NCBI GenBank assembly: GCA_023333565.1
Contig: JAJKFH010000374.1
Location: 4,588,001 to 4,652,000 of the forward strand
Origin: Puffinus mauretanicus
Taxonomy: Eukaryota; Chordata; Aves; Procellariiformes; Procellariidae
DNA: 64,000 nt
Reading direction: 5' to 3'
The position numbers and the translations under genes were made by a program. The notes under the pieces are model-generated. The model worked only from the letters and a program-made list of their open reading frames with translations, was not told the DNA's origin and searched no databases. Positions 26,269 to 37,670 of this stretch are shown piece by piece (the stretch's first letter is position 1; each line of letters starts with the position of its first letter).

Positions 26269-26760
26269 ATTTTTACACTCCCACTCCATCCACCCTAGGC
26301 ATTTTTTCTTCCCATAAATTCCCCTCCACCACCCCTTTCTTTAGCATTGTTAAAATTTTATGTGCAGTCATCCATTCCTTAAAACACACACACACAAAAA
26401 TTATAGAAAAAAAGAAAATGTTTAAAAAAATATATATCAAATTGACCAAAAAGGCAAAAAAGCAACAAACTTTGCTTTTCAGAAAACATTATATATGTAG
26501 ATATGCAAACAAGCAAAAGGAAATTCTATAAAATGTACAGGATTTTTCAACTGTAATATGCTAACAACTTTACATAAGATAAAAAAATACAACCAAAAAA
26601 CAGCAGAAAAAAAAACAAGTTCAAATTTGTTAAGGTGCAAGATTTTTTTCTTTTCATGTTATGTGGTGTGGATGTATGTGTTGTTGCCTCCCTGTATCGC
26701 CCTTTGTTGTAAAACAATTATATTAAAAAAGAAATAAACATTTTGCTAAAAAAGTTTTTA
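26269..26760 (+). other. NRXN3: 3'UTR of the alternative NRXN3 terminal exon
   Basis: AT-rich sequence without coding potential follows the TAG. It includes a short CA run (about 26384-26396) and leads to an AATAAA at 26733. The 3' boundary is an estimate. The T-rich, UTR-like composition continues to about 27.25 kb, so a longer UTR is possible. Confidence 0.6.
26733..26738 (+). terminator. Poly(A) signal AATAAA, alternative exon
   Basis: Canonical hexamer 465 bases after the alternative stop codon, with U-rich sequence (AAGTTTTT) about 15 bases downstream. It is the only AATAAA I found in the tract after the stop, so it is the best candidate for the short transcript's end. Confidence 0.5.
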
Positions 26761-29700
26761 AGAAACAACAACGCAAAAAAAGCAAGTTACGAGAATGTGG
26801 CAATGCTACTTGTCCAAGAGCATTCTTACACAACTTTCTTTTGTAAATTTTTCCTTTCATGCCAAAAAACATGCGGGCAATTTGTTGATGTAAGTTGACT
26901 GTTATGAAATCAATGTGGTATGCTTTCTAAATATTTTTTTGTATTTTTGATGGCTTTTTTTTAAAGAAAATAATGTTTTTGATTTTCATCATTTTTTTCA
27001 GTTCTCGTAGGTTTTAATCTTTCTTTTGCTGATGAAGTGAATGACTTGTTATGTTTTTCCTTTTTCTGACCTTGTTGCTGTGGCATTTTTATTTTCTAGT
27101 ATATGGTTTTGTTTTAGGAAAAATGTATAAGTTCATTTATTTATTTTTGAATCACTTTGTATTTACCTTTATGTTACGTGCTCTTTGTATATTGTCAATT
27201 ACCAGATTGTATTGTGTATAGGAGGGGGTGAAGGAGCCTGTGGTAGTTCGCTCCTATTTTTTCTCGGTTCCTCTCTAGAGCTTTCTTTCCCCTTTCCCTT
27301 TCTCAAAATGAATCACCAGTAATGCTACTTTCTTCCATGCTACTTAAATTGTATGTAGCCTGGTGGTGTAGCCTTCATGTCAAGTAAAAAATGATGAGAC
27401 GACTTTAGCATTTTGGTAGCTTTCAGGGTCTTCTTACTGCAGCTTTACATCATTCCTACTTTATTCCCATGAAAGTGTTTTATTTCTATCAATTTTCTTC
27501 ATTGCTGATTATCTGCCTGATGTCCAGTCTAAATGATACTCTCAAGTGTACTCTTACCAGGTAAATGCACCCATCATATTATGACTAGTATCAGGCTTGC
27601 TAATATCATCCAGAAATGGTACATTTGGCAGACACTTTCCTTCTGAAACTCGCATCCTTAACCTCTAAAATTTCCTTGCTTCAAAAGAGGTTTGGATTAA
27701 TTGCTTTAAAAAGCAATGGGTAAAAGTAAGAAAAAGCTGTACTTCCTTATAAGCATGTATGCTTTCACCATTCCTGCATAATAATGCTGTGCTCAGTAGG
27801 TATCTTAGGTTCAACTGTCAAGTCCCTTGAACAACTGATGCTGAAAACAGAACAAATAATTATGCTGAGTAGGAAGCTGTCACCAATTAATCATAAAAGT
27901 TTAAAATAATGATGGGAGATGGAAGAGGGCATGTTTCAATTGGTTCAGAGCAGCTCAGTGTCTGGGCACGAAATACTTGTTTTTGCTGTAGAATCCTGCC
28001 TGCAGACACAATGTCAGGTCCTCTCTGGGCAGGTATTAATATCTTTTTCACTGAAACTGCACAAAGGTGATCAAGACTTTACAGCAAGGAAACACAGGGG
28101 TTTCATGACCTCTCAAGCTCTGTACCTTCCTGTTGCTCATAAGCCATGTATTAGAAAACACTGCAATAACTAATGCCTTTTAATATAGTGTGGGGGGCTT
28201 AGGAAATGCTTTTCAGCCAACTCCACCAGAAGAAGTACAGTTTTATCTAATCATTTTGAGGACTATATATTCTCTGAAAGGAAAAGGAGATATTTGAGAT
28301 GAAAAGTTTTAGTATTCCATTGTGGAAATTATGTTTTTCTCTCTACTACTGACTGTCAATTGCAATTAAATCATACTGCAAAGAGTGCAAAATATTAAGA
28401 ATGTTCACCTACTAGGTTTTGTGTTAGCATCATCTTTCCTGTGAATTAGGGACTATGTTCTGAATAATTTCCCCTTTTTATCCTCAGAGGACTCAAAGGA
28501 GAATTAACTAAAACACCATTAGACTGAAATTTGTGAACTCGGTCATTTAATAAAGAATTATTGTGTTGATACAGAGGGGAAAAAGGTAAGGAATTATTTT
28601 CTGTGGCAAGTATTTCATACTGAAAGTGGAGTCAAACTTCAGAGGAACAGCATAAGAATAAAATGAAAATGACAAACTGTGGATGCAGAATTTCAAGTGC
28701 CTGCAGAAATGGATGAATTGTGCAGCCTTTATGGATGGCATTTAAAAGCTCTTCAACCACAGCTGGGAAAGAAAGAGACAATAAGGGTGTGTCCCTTATC
28801 ATCATCAGGAGAAGGTGACTCTTTCAGGCTTCATTTTTGAGTGTCTTTTGTCCTGTATCAGGTTGATGCCTGAAACTCCAGTGAAGTAGTTGTAGCTCTA
28901 CAGATGAAAGCTGGTGGCTGCTACAGTTGTTTTTTTTTCTTTTTTTTTTTTTGGTGCCCTCTGCATTCATGACTCGCCCACAACATCCTCACAGTTCATA
29001 AGGCTTCTATTAAATTTTTAACACTCTGTCTTTTCCAGTGGCAGAGAACTCTTACTGGAGATCAGCCCCAGAGGTATGAATTATATATCTATAAATACGC
29101 TCATAAAGCAAAAAGCAGGGCAGCTCCAAGGCTGCAGTAGACCTTTTATATCCCCAATGATCTTGGTAGTTTAAAGAAAAGCACAACTCCATGAAAATAG
29201 TATATGTGCCAGATTTAAAGGCTAACCTTTAAGGAATATACACACTGTGTTTGCTTCGTGGAATGAGAAGGCCAAGCAGAGCACTGGGCAGCTCGGTATA
29301 AGGTTTCCCACCTCACAGACCTCAGATCTCTCCGTGCTGCTTCCAGTTTGCTGTTCAGTAATTTTTTTGCAACTATACTGTTGATAGGCAAACTAATTTT
29401 GCATTTATATCACTGCAGAGGAAACCATTTTATCTGTTTCCCTTTTGTTTAATTCCTTGGCATTGTGTTATCAACAGAAGCTTTTTAAAATCCATATTTC
29501 TGTTTGGGAAACATCCAGTCCCTGCTTAGGAGTGAAAGCAAAGAATCGGTGAAAAGTAAATCTGGAAAAACCTTGTGAAATCTTTGGATTTCACTAAAGT
29601 AATCCTGAACTTGCAGCATACCAGTGAACACTGTTAACTGGTGCTTAACAGCCAACAGAAAAAGGGGGAAAATAAACCTGTAATTACCAGGAAACGGCCA

Positions 29701-30251
29701 ATATCATCCACAAACAGAATCTAAGTCTCATATGAATATTTGTTTTGAAGCCATGGCCCAAACTGGGTGGTAGCCTTGCCATTTTTTTTAAGCACAGAAC
29801 AATTTGGAAATTAAAACTGTAAGTTTTATTCAAGGCTGCAAAGTGTTAATTTTGTGATTGAAAAATGGTAGACACTGTGAGAAAAAAACTTCAGACAGGA
29901 AAATACAAACATAAAACCTGTCTCAAATGTATTTCCCTTCCAAATTGTCATGTAAGGTTTTTCAGGGGCTCCTCTTTAGCTTTTTCTAGAGATCCAAATC
30001 TTTAAAGCACTTGCCTTCCACAGCGAACCTTTCAGGATCCAAATCCCATGTTAGATACTCTTGGCAGCCGAGTGGCACTTTGTCTTTTAAATATCAGTGC
30101 CTACCTTTAAACCAGCTTGGGGCCCTGGGCAAGAGGCACCACTTCTCCATCAAAGGACCACTGGCTCTAGGCAGCTTCCTGCTGCCTCAGATGTCATTTT
30201 GTGAAAGATGGTTCCCCCTACACGCACTCTTATCATCTGCCTGTCATCAGA

Positions 30252-30265
30252 CCCCCCCCCCCCCC
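30252..30265. repeat. C14 homopolymer
   Basis: Fourteen consecutive C on the + strand, likely length-polymorphic and error-prone in sequencing. Confidence 0.9.
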
Positions 30266-33200
30266 TTGTGTCTTTTACAAGTAGAAATGTAGTACCAGTA
30301 ACAGAGTTGTTTGCAGGTATGATATGAAAGTTTGCACTTGCTCCCCTCCATGGGTATTGGTGATCATGTTTCTCACACTTTCCTGGGAGCTTTTCAGAAT
30401 TTACATTCCCTGTTATCCTTAAATTACAGATTTCTTGTAGAATGAGTGGCATTTTTATCAAGCAATTTTAAAGGATGTTTTAACTCCTCTATAAATCACA
30501 TACCCCAAGAAGTATTCATTGTGCTTGCATCCTACTAGACCTACAACTTGTAGTTTTCTATGAGTTTGCATAGATGCCTAACATACCAATAAAGCAGAAG
30601 CCAGATTTGATACCTAGAGTGCTTTTTCTGAGTTACCTTCTCCCACACAGCTTTTTTTCAGTCTCACAGTTTCTTCCATTACAGAGAGAAAGAAAAATAA
30701 AAAATTCAAAGCATCATTACCACCCTTACAGCCATCTCCCTGACACTCCCCAAAAGTATGTTCTTAAGTAAATGTAACAAATGAACTCCTTAATGGAGAA
30801 GTGATTCCTAATGAATCACTTAACAATCCCTTTATTTCGTTAGTATACAGGTAAACATAGTATGGATCATTGGACAATTTGGAATAAAACTAGAGATGAG
30901 ATTAAATAATTGTATGGGAAATTGAAGTTAATCCAATCCTCCTGGTACGAAAGTTATTTCTCTTCTCACATACATTGTGAGATTAAAACTTTGTAAAAGT
31001 CATTCCTGATTCTGTCCTTTTGTCTTCCATCCAATAGACTTGCTGGAATCAAAAAGCTCCAATCTGCTCTCCATCACTTATGTGAAACCCCACTTACCAT
31101 AGCAATTCTATCAACTTTTCTTAACATTTTAGGAAGACCATGATCTTCCTGATGCTGCAGTAGTCTTGATCATTGGCTCAAGTCCTCAGCAGCAATAAAA
31201 ACTGTAGAACTATGACCTAGTTTTAAAGGCAAGGGTTACTGGGGCAAAAGAAAGGTCTTCCTCTTAAATGTAAGATATTTCTGATTCCTTCAAGAAAATT
31301 AATCATTAATACGACCAAAAAAATTTCTCTTCGGAAGAAAACTGCCCAAAATATCACCCCAGTGGGTGGCAGATCAACTGCATACTGATGCTGTGTGCCA
31401 GTATAGTAGATTTTAAGAACAAAGGTGCTTCAAAGCTCTAGATGAGCAATTAAAAGCTGCCAAACTCATTTTTTTCCAAATGGGTGTCAGTGATGGTGAA
31501 TGAAAATCACAGATGAATACTACATTTTAACAGCAAAACACTGATCTTAAAAAATCATTTAAAGAGATACTATGTATCCCCCTGACTTTCGGGAACTTAA
31601 ATTCTGCACTCATGCAATTTGATGTAATGTGCACTTAAATGCTATTATTTTTATTCATTTTTTACCAGATGCACAGATGATCTTTCCCTCTGAGGCATAC
31701 TCCAAGTTTATCCTGAGACCACCTGTTTGCATAGATTATAGATGCCCTACTCTAGCCATGGATAGGGCTTCTGGGTATATATAAATCATATTACACGCTC
31801 TAGGTTCTACATTGCACAGCAAACAGCTCAGATGCATGAGCACAAAATGCCATGTAGACATTTGGCAGATGACACTTTCTGCTTTTTACATAATTTTTTG
31901 AAGATATGTAGTTTGAAGAGGCTGGCATTATTTTACACATATGATACTTATTTCTTCATCCTCTATCCAGCAACAAAAGTGGTATGAACATGCTGAGGAA
32001 GCTCATAAAACTAAACAACATATTCAAATTGGCCCTTTGTATCTTAGCTTAAAATTAACTTTGCATGAAAGTATGCAAAGTACCACATTTCTTATTTTGG
32101 CCTAATTTCTTCCCTGGTACCTCTGAGATAAATCCGACTGTTTCAATTGATTAAACTGTGTCACCACTTAGTTTCTCATTAAGGATAAGAATAAGCCATA
32201 TTGCTAGTTCAGCTATCCAGATTTAATCAAACTGTTAAGTATCTTTTTCAGTATATTGCTATCTTCAATATGTAATTTGTTCAAATATATTGCTCTCCAA
32301 ATATATTTAGAAGGGATTATGATTTCAGACCATATTCTTTATAGAACTCTCATGGACATTACTGGCAGTATTCAATGGGAAACAAGTGCGTGTAATATAT
32401 AGTGTGTATAGGAGAGAGCAGAATTTTGACCCTGATGCTGTTCAGCATTGTAACAATGCCAGACTGTTCATTAGCAGTTTTTAATACATAAGTAAAAGCC
32501 AGAATTATTTATTTAGAAGCTAAAATTCGTTTTGCATATCTTTCCGTAAGCAATGGTGAGTATAAATCAAAATTTCCCATGCATTAGAAATACTTCTTAC
32601 TGAGTTGCACTCCTTCCTACAAATCTAGATGACTTCTCATGGTGTCAGATGAACTCTTCAGTTTATATTTAAAGCTGCTTAACTTAAGTAGCTAGCCGAA
32701 GAAAAATTACCCAAGGGAGAATTTATACACAAACTTTCAAAAGCAATATGGTTCACCCTAAAAAAGTGTCAGCGATCTGTATGTCAGCAGAAGACTGTGT
32801 AATCTGAACTAAATGAATTAGACAAATTAATTATGCCTCCACATCAGAATAAAACAGTGGAGTATTAACTACCGATAGGCTCAAAAGTAGAAGTACAGTC
32901 ATATTACAATATATAGAAAAAACAGGACTACTACCCTAAAAGTAGCAATATTGCTGCTCAGAAACCAAATCTTAGAAATGGTGCACTGATTTTCTTGTTT
33001 CAGTTGCAGCTTATACAGTGGTAAGGTACAAATGTTATAGCTATAGCTTCGTTGTTCTACTTCAAGAGTAGACCATAAGTCCGCCTTACTTTAAATGCTC
33101 TGTAGGCCATCATGTTAGGAAAAAGTAGCACTGATCACAGCTATCTGCATATCAAGAAGTAACAGTAGGTGTGAAGACAACTTCTGCAGTACACTCCTGG

Positions 33201-34043
33201 GCTCAAGTGCTAATTTCTGTCCTCAGAGTCCTTATTGAGTTATATCATGAATCACAGTAAAGTCTATCTTAATTTTTAATCAAATCATAGTAAAAGAATA
33301 TCAAGGAGGACTGAAGATGAAGACAGTATGGCATTAGTAGCCCCAAAAGATGCAAGAAAAGGGACATCCCTAGTGTTGAACGGAATGGTAAAGAAAGATT
33401 AAAAAGAGATGAACAAGCATTGAGTAGAGCTCTGTACCTTCATGGACCTTAGTAAGTACTTGGTTCTTATTCCATCCCTCACTTTCATGAACTTCCCCAC
33501 AATTTAAAAACCAGGCAACAATCAAGAAGAAATGGATGAATGGGAAAGGCCTTATAACTGCTACGGAAGGTGAGCAGACTTCGATGGCAGAAAAGATATA
33601 ACAATGTTATTTTAAATTAAAAGAATCAGAGGAGGAAAAACTGGCAAGATGAGTGGTAAAATCCATCTAGGAGAACATTGCTCTATGGAAGTCTAAAATA
33701 ATTCATTCAAACAGTCTTGTAACCAAATGCTTGAGAAAGATCACTACCAAAAATTGATGTCCACAGAGTCACTTGAGAGTATCTTCAAAAATCAAAACTT
33801 CGGGTCCCCAAAATTTCACTGTACGTACCTAGCACAGTCTAAAAGAGGGAGGAAATAGAACATGCAGTTTACCAACGTCAAAGCAGGGTGGGAGGGAAGA
33901 ATGAAAGGCACCCCCAGGAAAGTATGTTGGTAGTGTAGTTAGGGCGAGAATCCTGATCCCTGACACTTTTTCATAATGCCCAAATCCACTCTCGCCCTTG
34001 AGTTAAGTGAATTGAAAATGATGCATTGTGTCATTAAAATGTA

Positions 34044-34076
34044 TTAATCTTCTTTTTTTTCTCTTTTCCATCCCAG
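34044..34076 (+). promoter_or_regulatory. NRXN3: Main 3' splice site of the final NRXN3 exon, with tandem CAG-GAG
   Basis: TATTAAT (branch-like) is followed by about 25 pyrimidine-rich bases and CCCAG. The next three bases are GAG, making a NAGNAG-type tandem acceptor. Use of the second AG (34078-34079) would drop one Gly and keep the frame. Confidence 0.8.
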
Positions 34077-35002
34077 GAGGTGAATTAGTTATCCCTCTAC
34101 TTGTAGAAGACCCTTTAGATATCCCTCCTATTGCTACTCGTGCACCTTTCATTACACTTCCCCCTACCTTTCGCCCCCTCCTCACCATTATTGAGACCAC
34201 CAAAGATTCCCTGTCCATGACCTCTGAGGCGGGGTTACCTTGCTTGTCGGACCAAGGCAGCGATGGTTGTGATGATGATGGCTTGGTGATATCTGGGTAT
34301 GGCTCAGGGGAAACCTTTGACTCTAACCTACCCCCTACTGATGATGAAGATTTTTACACCACCTTCTCCTTGGTAACAGATAAGAGTCTTTCCACTTCAA
34401 TCTTCGAAGGTGGCTACAAAGCACACGCACCCAAGTGGGAATCCAAGGACTTTAGACCTAACAAAGTCTCCGAAACTGGTAGGACTACTACCACGTCTTT
34501 GTCCCCTGAGCTGATCCGCTCCACAGCTTCGTCCTCGACTGGGATGGTGCCCAAATTGCCAGCCGGCAAAATGAATAACCGTGAGCTCAAACCCCAGCCT
34601 GACATAGTCTTGCTTCCGTTGCCCACTGCCTATGAGCTAGACAGCACAAAGCTGAAGAGCCCGCTAATCACTTCCCCCATGTTCCGTAATGTGCCCACAG
34701 CAAACCCCACGGAGCCAGGAATCAGACGGGTTCCGGGGGCCTCAGAGGTGGTCCGCGAGTCGAGCAGCACAACGGGGATGGTCGTCGGCATTGTGGCTGC
34801 TGCCGCCCTCTGCATCCTCATCCTCCTGTACGCCATGTACAAGTACAGGAACAGGGACGAGGGGTCCTATCAGGTGGACGAGACGCGGAACTACATCAGC
34901 AACTCGGCCCAGAGCAACGGCACGCTCGTGAAGGAGAAGCAGCAGAGCTCAAAGAGCGGCCACAAGAAACAGAAAAACAAGGACAAAGAGTATTATGTGT
35001 AA
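34077..35002 (+). CDS. NRXN3: Neurexin-3, final exon: SS5 stalk, transmembrane helix, cytoplasmic tail
   Basis: This encodes the last 308 residues of neurexin-3, a presynaptic adhesion receptor for neuroligins, LRRTMs and cerebellins; the LNS/EGF ectodomain lies upstream of the window. The exon opens [14 protein letters not shown] in phase 1. Counting from that Gly, residues 1-208 are the SS5 stalk insert, with Cys56, Cys65 and an acidic stretch before SGYGSG (73-78), a possible glycosaminoglycan site. Residues 234-255 are the transmembrane helix ([22 protein letters not shown]). The 53-residue tail has the membrane-proximal [10 protein letters not shown] and ends EYYV, the PDZ ligand for CASK/Mint-type partners. 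The family assignment is certain. NRXN3 rather than NRXN1 or NRXN2 rests on the tail ([20 protein letters not shown]) and stalk. Two internal phase-1 acceptors (34380, 34701) can shorten the stalk. No break or frameshift is seen. Confidence 0.97.
34378..34379 (+). promoter_or_regulatory. NRXN3: Internal alternative acceptor (medium stalk)
   Basis: The sequence TTCTCCTTGGTAACAG precedes ATAAGAGTC. Splicing here would start the exon at 34380 inside the Asp codon of DKSLSTS, again after the first codon base, and remove 101 codons in frame. From memory, mammalian neurexin-3 isoforms join at this residue. Confidence 0.6.
34699..34700 (+). promoter_or_regulatory. NRXN3: Internal alternative acceptor (short stalk)
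   Basis: The sequence TGTGCCCACAG precedes CAAACCCC. It starts the exon at 34701 in the Ala codon of [10 protein letters not shown], in phase 1, and removes the whole 208-residue insert. As I recall, the commonly listed neurexin-3 beta form has this junction. Confidence 0.7.
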
Positions 35003-37137
35003 AAAAGAATACTTATTTATATATAAATATATAAATACTTAATGAGATTTAACTGAAATATCAGAACCATTGCAGCGAACGAGATTGGGAGATACCATTT
35101 GTGGGAAAAAGTATTGGGAAAAAAATTTCAGCAGTGACTGTTAATGTCTCAGTCATCGCTTGGAGTCAGCAAACTCTGCCCTAATGTATTATAAAGCACA
35201 TTTAGCGTTCTGGAGATGGCACGCACAGCTCTGCCCTGTTAGTGAACTTGGACGTCTCCAAATCTCCTCCTCCGCTGAACTTTCTGCAAAGGTAGAAGAC
35301 TTCATGGCTTACTTGTTTCGTATCTCCAAGTGAGTCTTTAACAATGTTCGTGATCCCTGACTGTATCAATAATTTTTCAGTTTACTTATTTAAAAAAAAG
35401 GAAGGAAAAAGAAAAAAATGCAAACATTATTAAACAACAAAAAAACATTGAACAAACTGATCTGGCCGTGTCCAGCACACATATAATTTTTCGAGATTGG
35501 AGGAGGGGAATAAATGATTTTGGAGATTGTTGGTTTTTTTGTTTGGTTTGGTTTTGTTTCTTGGGTTGTTTTTTGTTTGGGTTTTTTTGGTTACTTTTGG
35601 GTGTGGGAGGGAAGGGTGGAGACAAACAGTGTGGGGGGTGAACCAGGACTCGAGTTGAGAAGAAATCTCAGAAAAAAAAAATCCATAATAAACAAAGAGA
35701 GACTATTGCCATATATGAACTCAAAAGCTACCCATGGTGTTTACTCTGCATATCTGGTTGTGTTGTCTCTAGAATCCGTCGTCTTGCAGTAAGTTGTTTG
35801 CTAACAACGCAGTGAAAGTGTCTGATGGGTGGTGCTGAAAAAAATTATCATGGAAAGCTGGATCCCTTGGATCTGGCTCCAGTATTTGCAATTGAACTGA
35901 AGAATAGATGGGTTTGGGTCTGTTCTGATCAGTCATTGGCTTTATTTGAGAATATCACTTAATATGCATTAGCACAGCCAATCTATGGTTAAAGGGATTT
36001 GAAGATTCAAAAAAGAATGCTTAAAAAATGGTTAACCATTCTGAGCTGAATATACCATGCAAAAATAAAGGAGCCTTCCTCTGGGTTCTGGTTCTGTGAC
36101 TGATTGCAATGCATGCAAAAAATAATAATAAACCAGTTTAACAAAGAGATCAGAAAGACACCACTGGAGTTCAACTTGTGACAAGACCCATAAATGTCAG
36201 AAAAGCTAAACACTTGTAAAAGAATGCAAAATGCGTATTTTTTTGACATAAAACTGTTTTTCATATGTAATATTTTAATTTTGTAGCTTGACATTTCAGA
36301 TCATCTCTGTCTTTCCATTTGCCCTGTTCTCCCTTTTCCTTCTCTTTTATATGAAAGAAAATAAATAAAGCTGCTGTGACACACAAAAAAATAATAAAGA
36401 AAAAGGAATTTAATAATATATATATATATATACACACAGATATATTTATCATGGTATGTTTGACGGGACGACTGGAACAGAAGTTCTGTTATGGTCTTAA
36501 TGTGGAATGAGAATGTTCTTGAAGAACAAAGTAAAACAAAACAAACAACAAAAGCAAACCTTAAAATGTGAAGAGAGTGTGTGTTTTAGCTTTGTCACAG
36601 TTACCTGTGTCAAAAAAAAAATCTGAAATTTTGTTTACATATTTTACTACTATTTTTTTTGCTAGTATAATTTCTATATGGATACCCTGATGGCGTATAT
36701 ACTGTTTTATGGTTAAATTGGGAATGTCTTTTGTTTTTATTTAATGTATTTAATTTGGTTGTTTGGTTCCTACATTTTCCCAGTTATTGTGAAAAGGATT
36801 ATCTTACTGTACAGAACAATAGCCAGGTGGTTTGACGGCCATGCCTATCATGTGCAAAAAAGCAAATGAGGGAGAGAGAGACAGAGAGGAAAACAATAAA
36901 AAACAAGATGGATTGAGAACTCTCGAATATCAGAAATGTACACTTTTTCTGTATACGGATGAAAACTAATCAGCTGTTTAGGTTTAGAAATCTACTCTTG
37001 CTGGTGTTTATAAGTCGCATGAATATTTGACTTTGAAGAAGTGTCATCAAATACACACACGCACATGGGAACTTAAATTCAAAAAAACAGCCTTCTCAAA
37101 CATTTAGAGAAGATGCTTTCATGTTAACAAATATTTT

Positions 37138-37186
37138 CAGTGTGTGTATGTGTGCGTGTGTGTGTGGTGCGTGTGCGTGTGGGTGA
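37138..37186 (+). repeat. (TG)n tract in the NRXN3 3'UTR
   Basis: Interrupted TG/GC dinucleotides over about 49 bases on the sense strand, i.e. a UG repeat in the mRNA. UG repeats are known binding sites for TDP-43 and CELF-family proteins; binding here is inference. Confidence 0.85.
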
Positions 37187-37648
37187 GGTTGAGCTTTTTT
37201 TTCCTTTTTTATTTTTTATACTAAAAAGAAAAAAAAAGACAGGTTTTAAAAAGGTATGAAAGCACGATTTTAGATGACTTAACTGGCTGAAACTATATAA
37301 AGTTGATTATATCTTGATGTCTGTAAAAGATTGCTGTTCTTGGAGTCTTGGAGTCTTGTGAAATGATTTCCTGCTTTCTTTCTTCCTTTCTTTTTTGCTT
37401 TCCTTTTTTAAGTTAAGGGAAAAAGATTTACCCTTTCCTTTTTTTGTGTAAGTTTCTATTGGACAGTTTTTGGGAACATGTGCATTTCTGTATGTGGGCT
37501 TCTACCATATCCCTGTTGCTTTTTGGACAACCTTAAAAATTTTTCTTTGAGTTATCGTGATGTTATTGCTTTTTTCCCTTTCTTTTTCTTCTTCCTTTTT
37601 GATTCTTTTTCTTTTCTTATTTGCATTTTGTTTAAAGATATGCTTAGC

Positions 37649-37654
37649 AATAAA
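37649..37654 (+). terminator. NRXN3: Distal NRXN3 poly(A) signal AATAAA
   Basis: The hexamer is preceded by a long U-rich tract (37563-37640) and followed 20-40 bases later by GU/U-rich TGTTGCTGGGTTTTTATTT. Cleavage is expected near 37670. It is the best-contexted of the hexamers in this UTR. Confidence 0.7.
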
Positions 37655-37670
37655 ATGTTCTTCCCAAAGC

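Larger units (their letters stand above)
26761..34076 (+). other. NRXN3: NRXN3 intron before the final exon
   Basis: About 7.3 kb with no convincing exon. It holds a C14 run at 30252-30265 and an AG|GT site (ACCAG|GTAAAT) at 27559-27562 with a weak pyrimidine tract. Its 3' end has a branch-point-like TATTAAT followed by a long pyrimidine tract and the acceptor at 34075-34076. Confidence 0.8.
35003..37670 (+). other. NRXN3: NRXN3 3' untranslated region
   Basis: About 2.7 kb after the TAA. It begins with an AU-rich block (TTATTTATATATAAATA) near 35020. A G/U-rich stretch with GUUU and UGUUU elements lies at 35520-35600, a TA repeat at 36416-36434 and a UG repeat at 37138-37186. Several AATAAA hexamers (35509, 35687, 36064, 36127, 36364, 36393, 36895) could give shorter transcripts. 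The end is placed just after the signal at 37649. No coding potential is seen in it. Confidence 0.8.

Noticed and set aside
33004..33020. 17-nt microexon-like interval (TTTCAG … GTAAGG)
   Set aside because: 17 nt would shift the frame into the phase-1 final exon, and the upstream pyrimidine tract is short.
34689..34931. 80-codon frame overlapping the NRXN3 transmembrane region in another frame
   Set aside because: Shadow of the real coding frame in GC-rich sequence.
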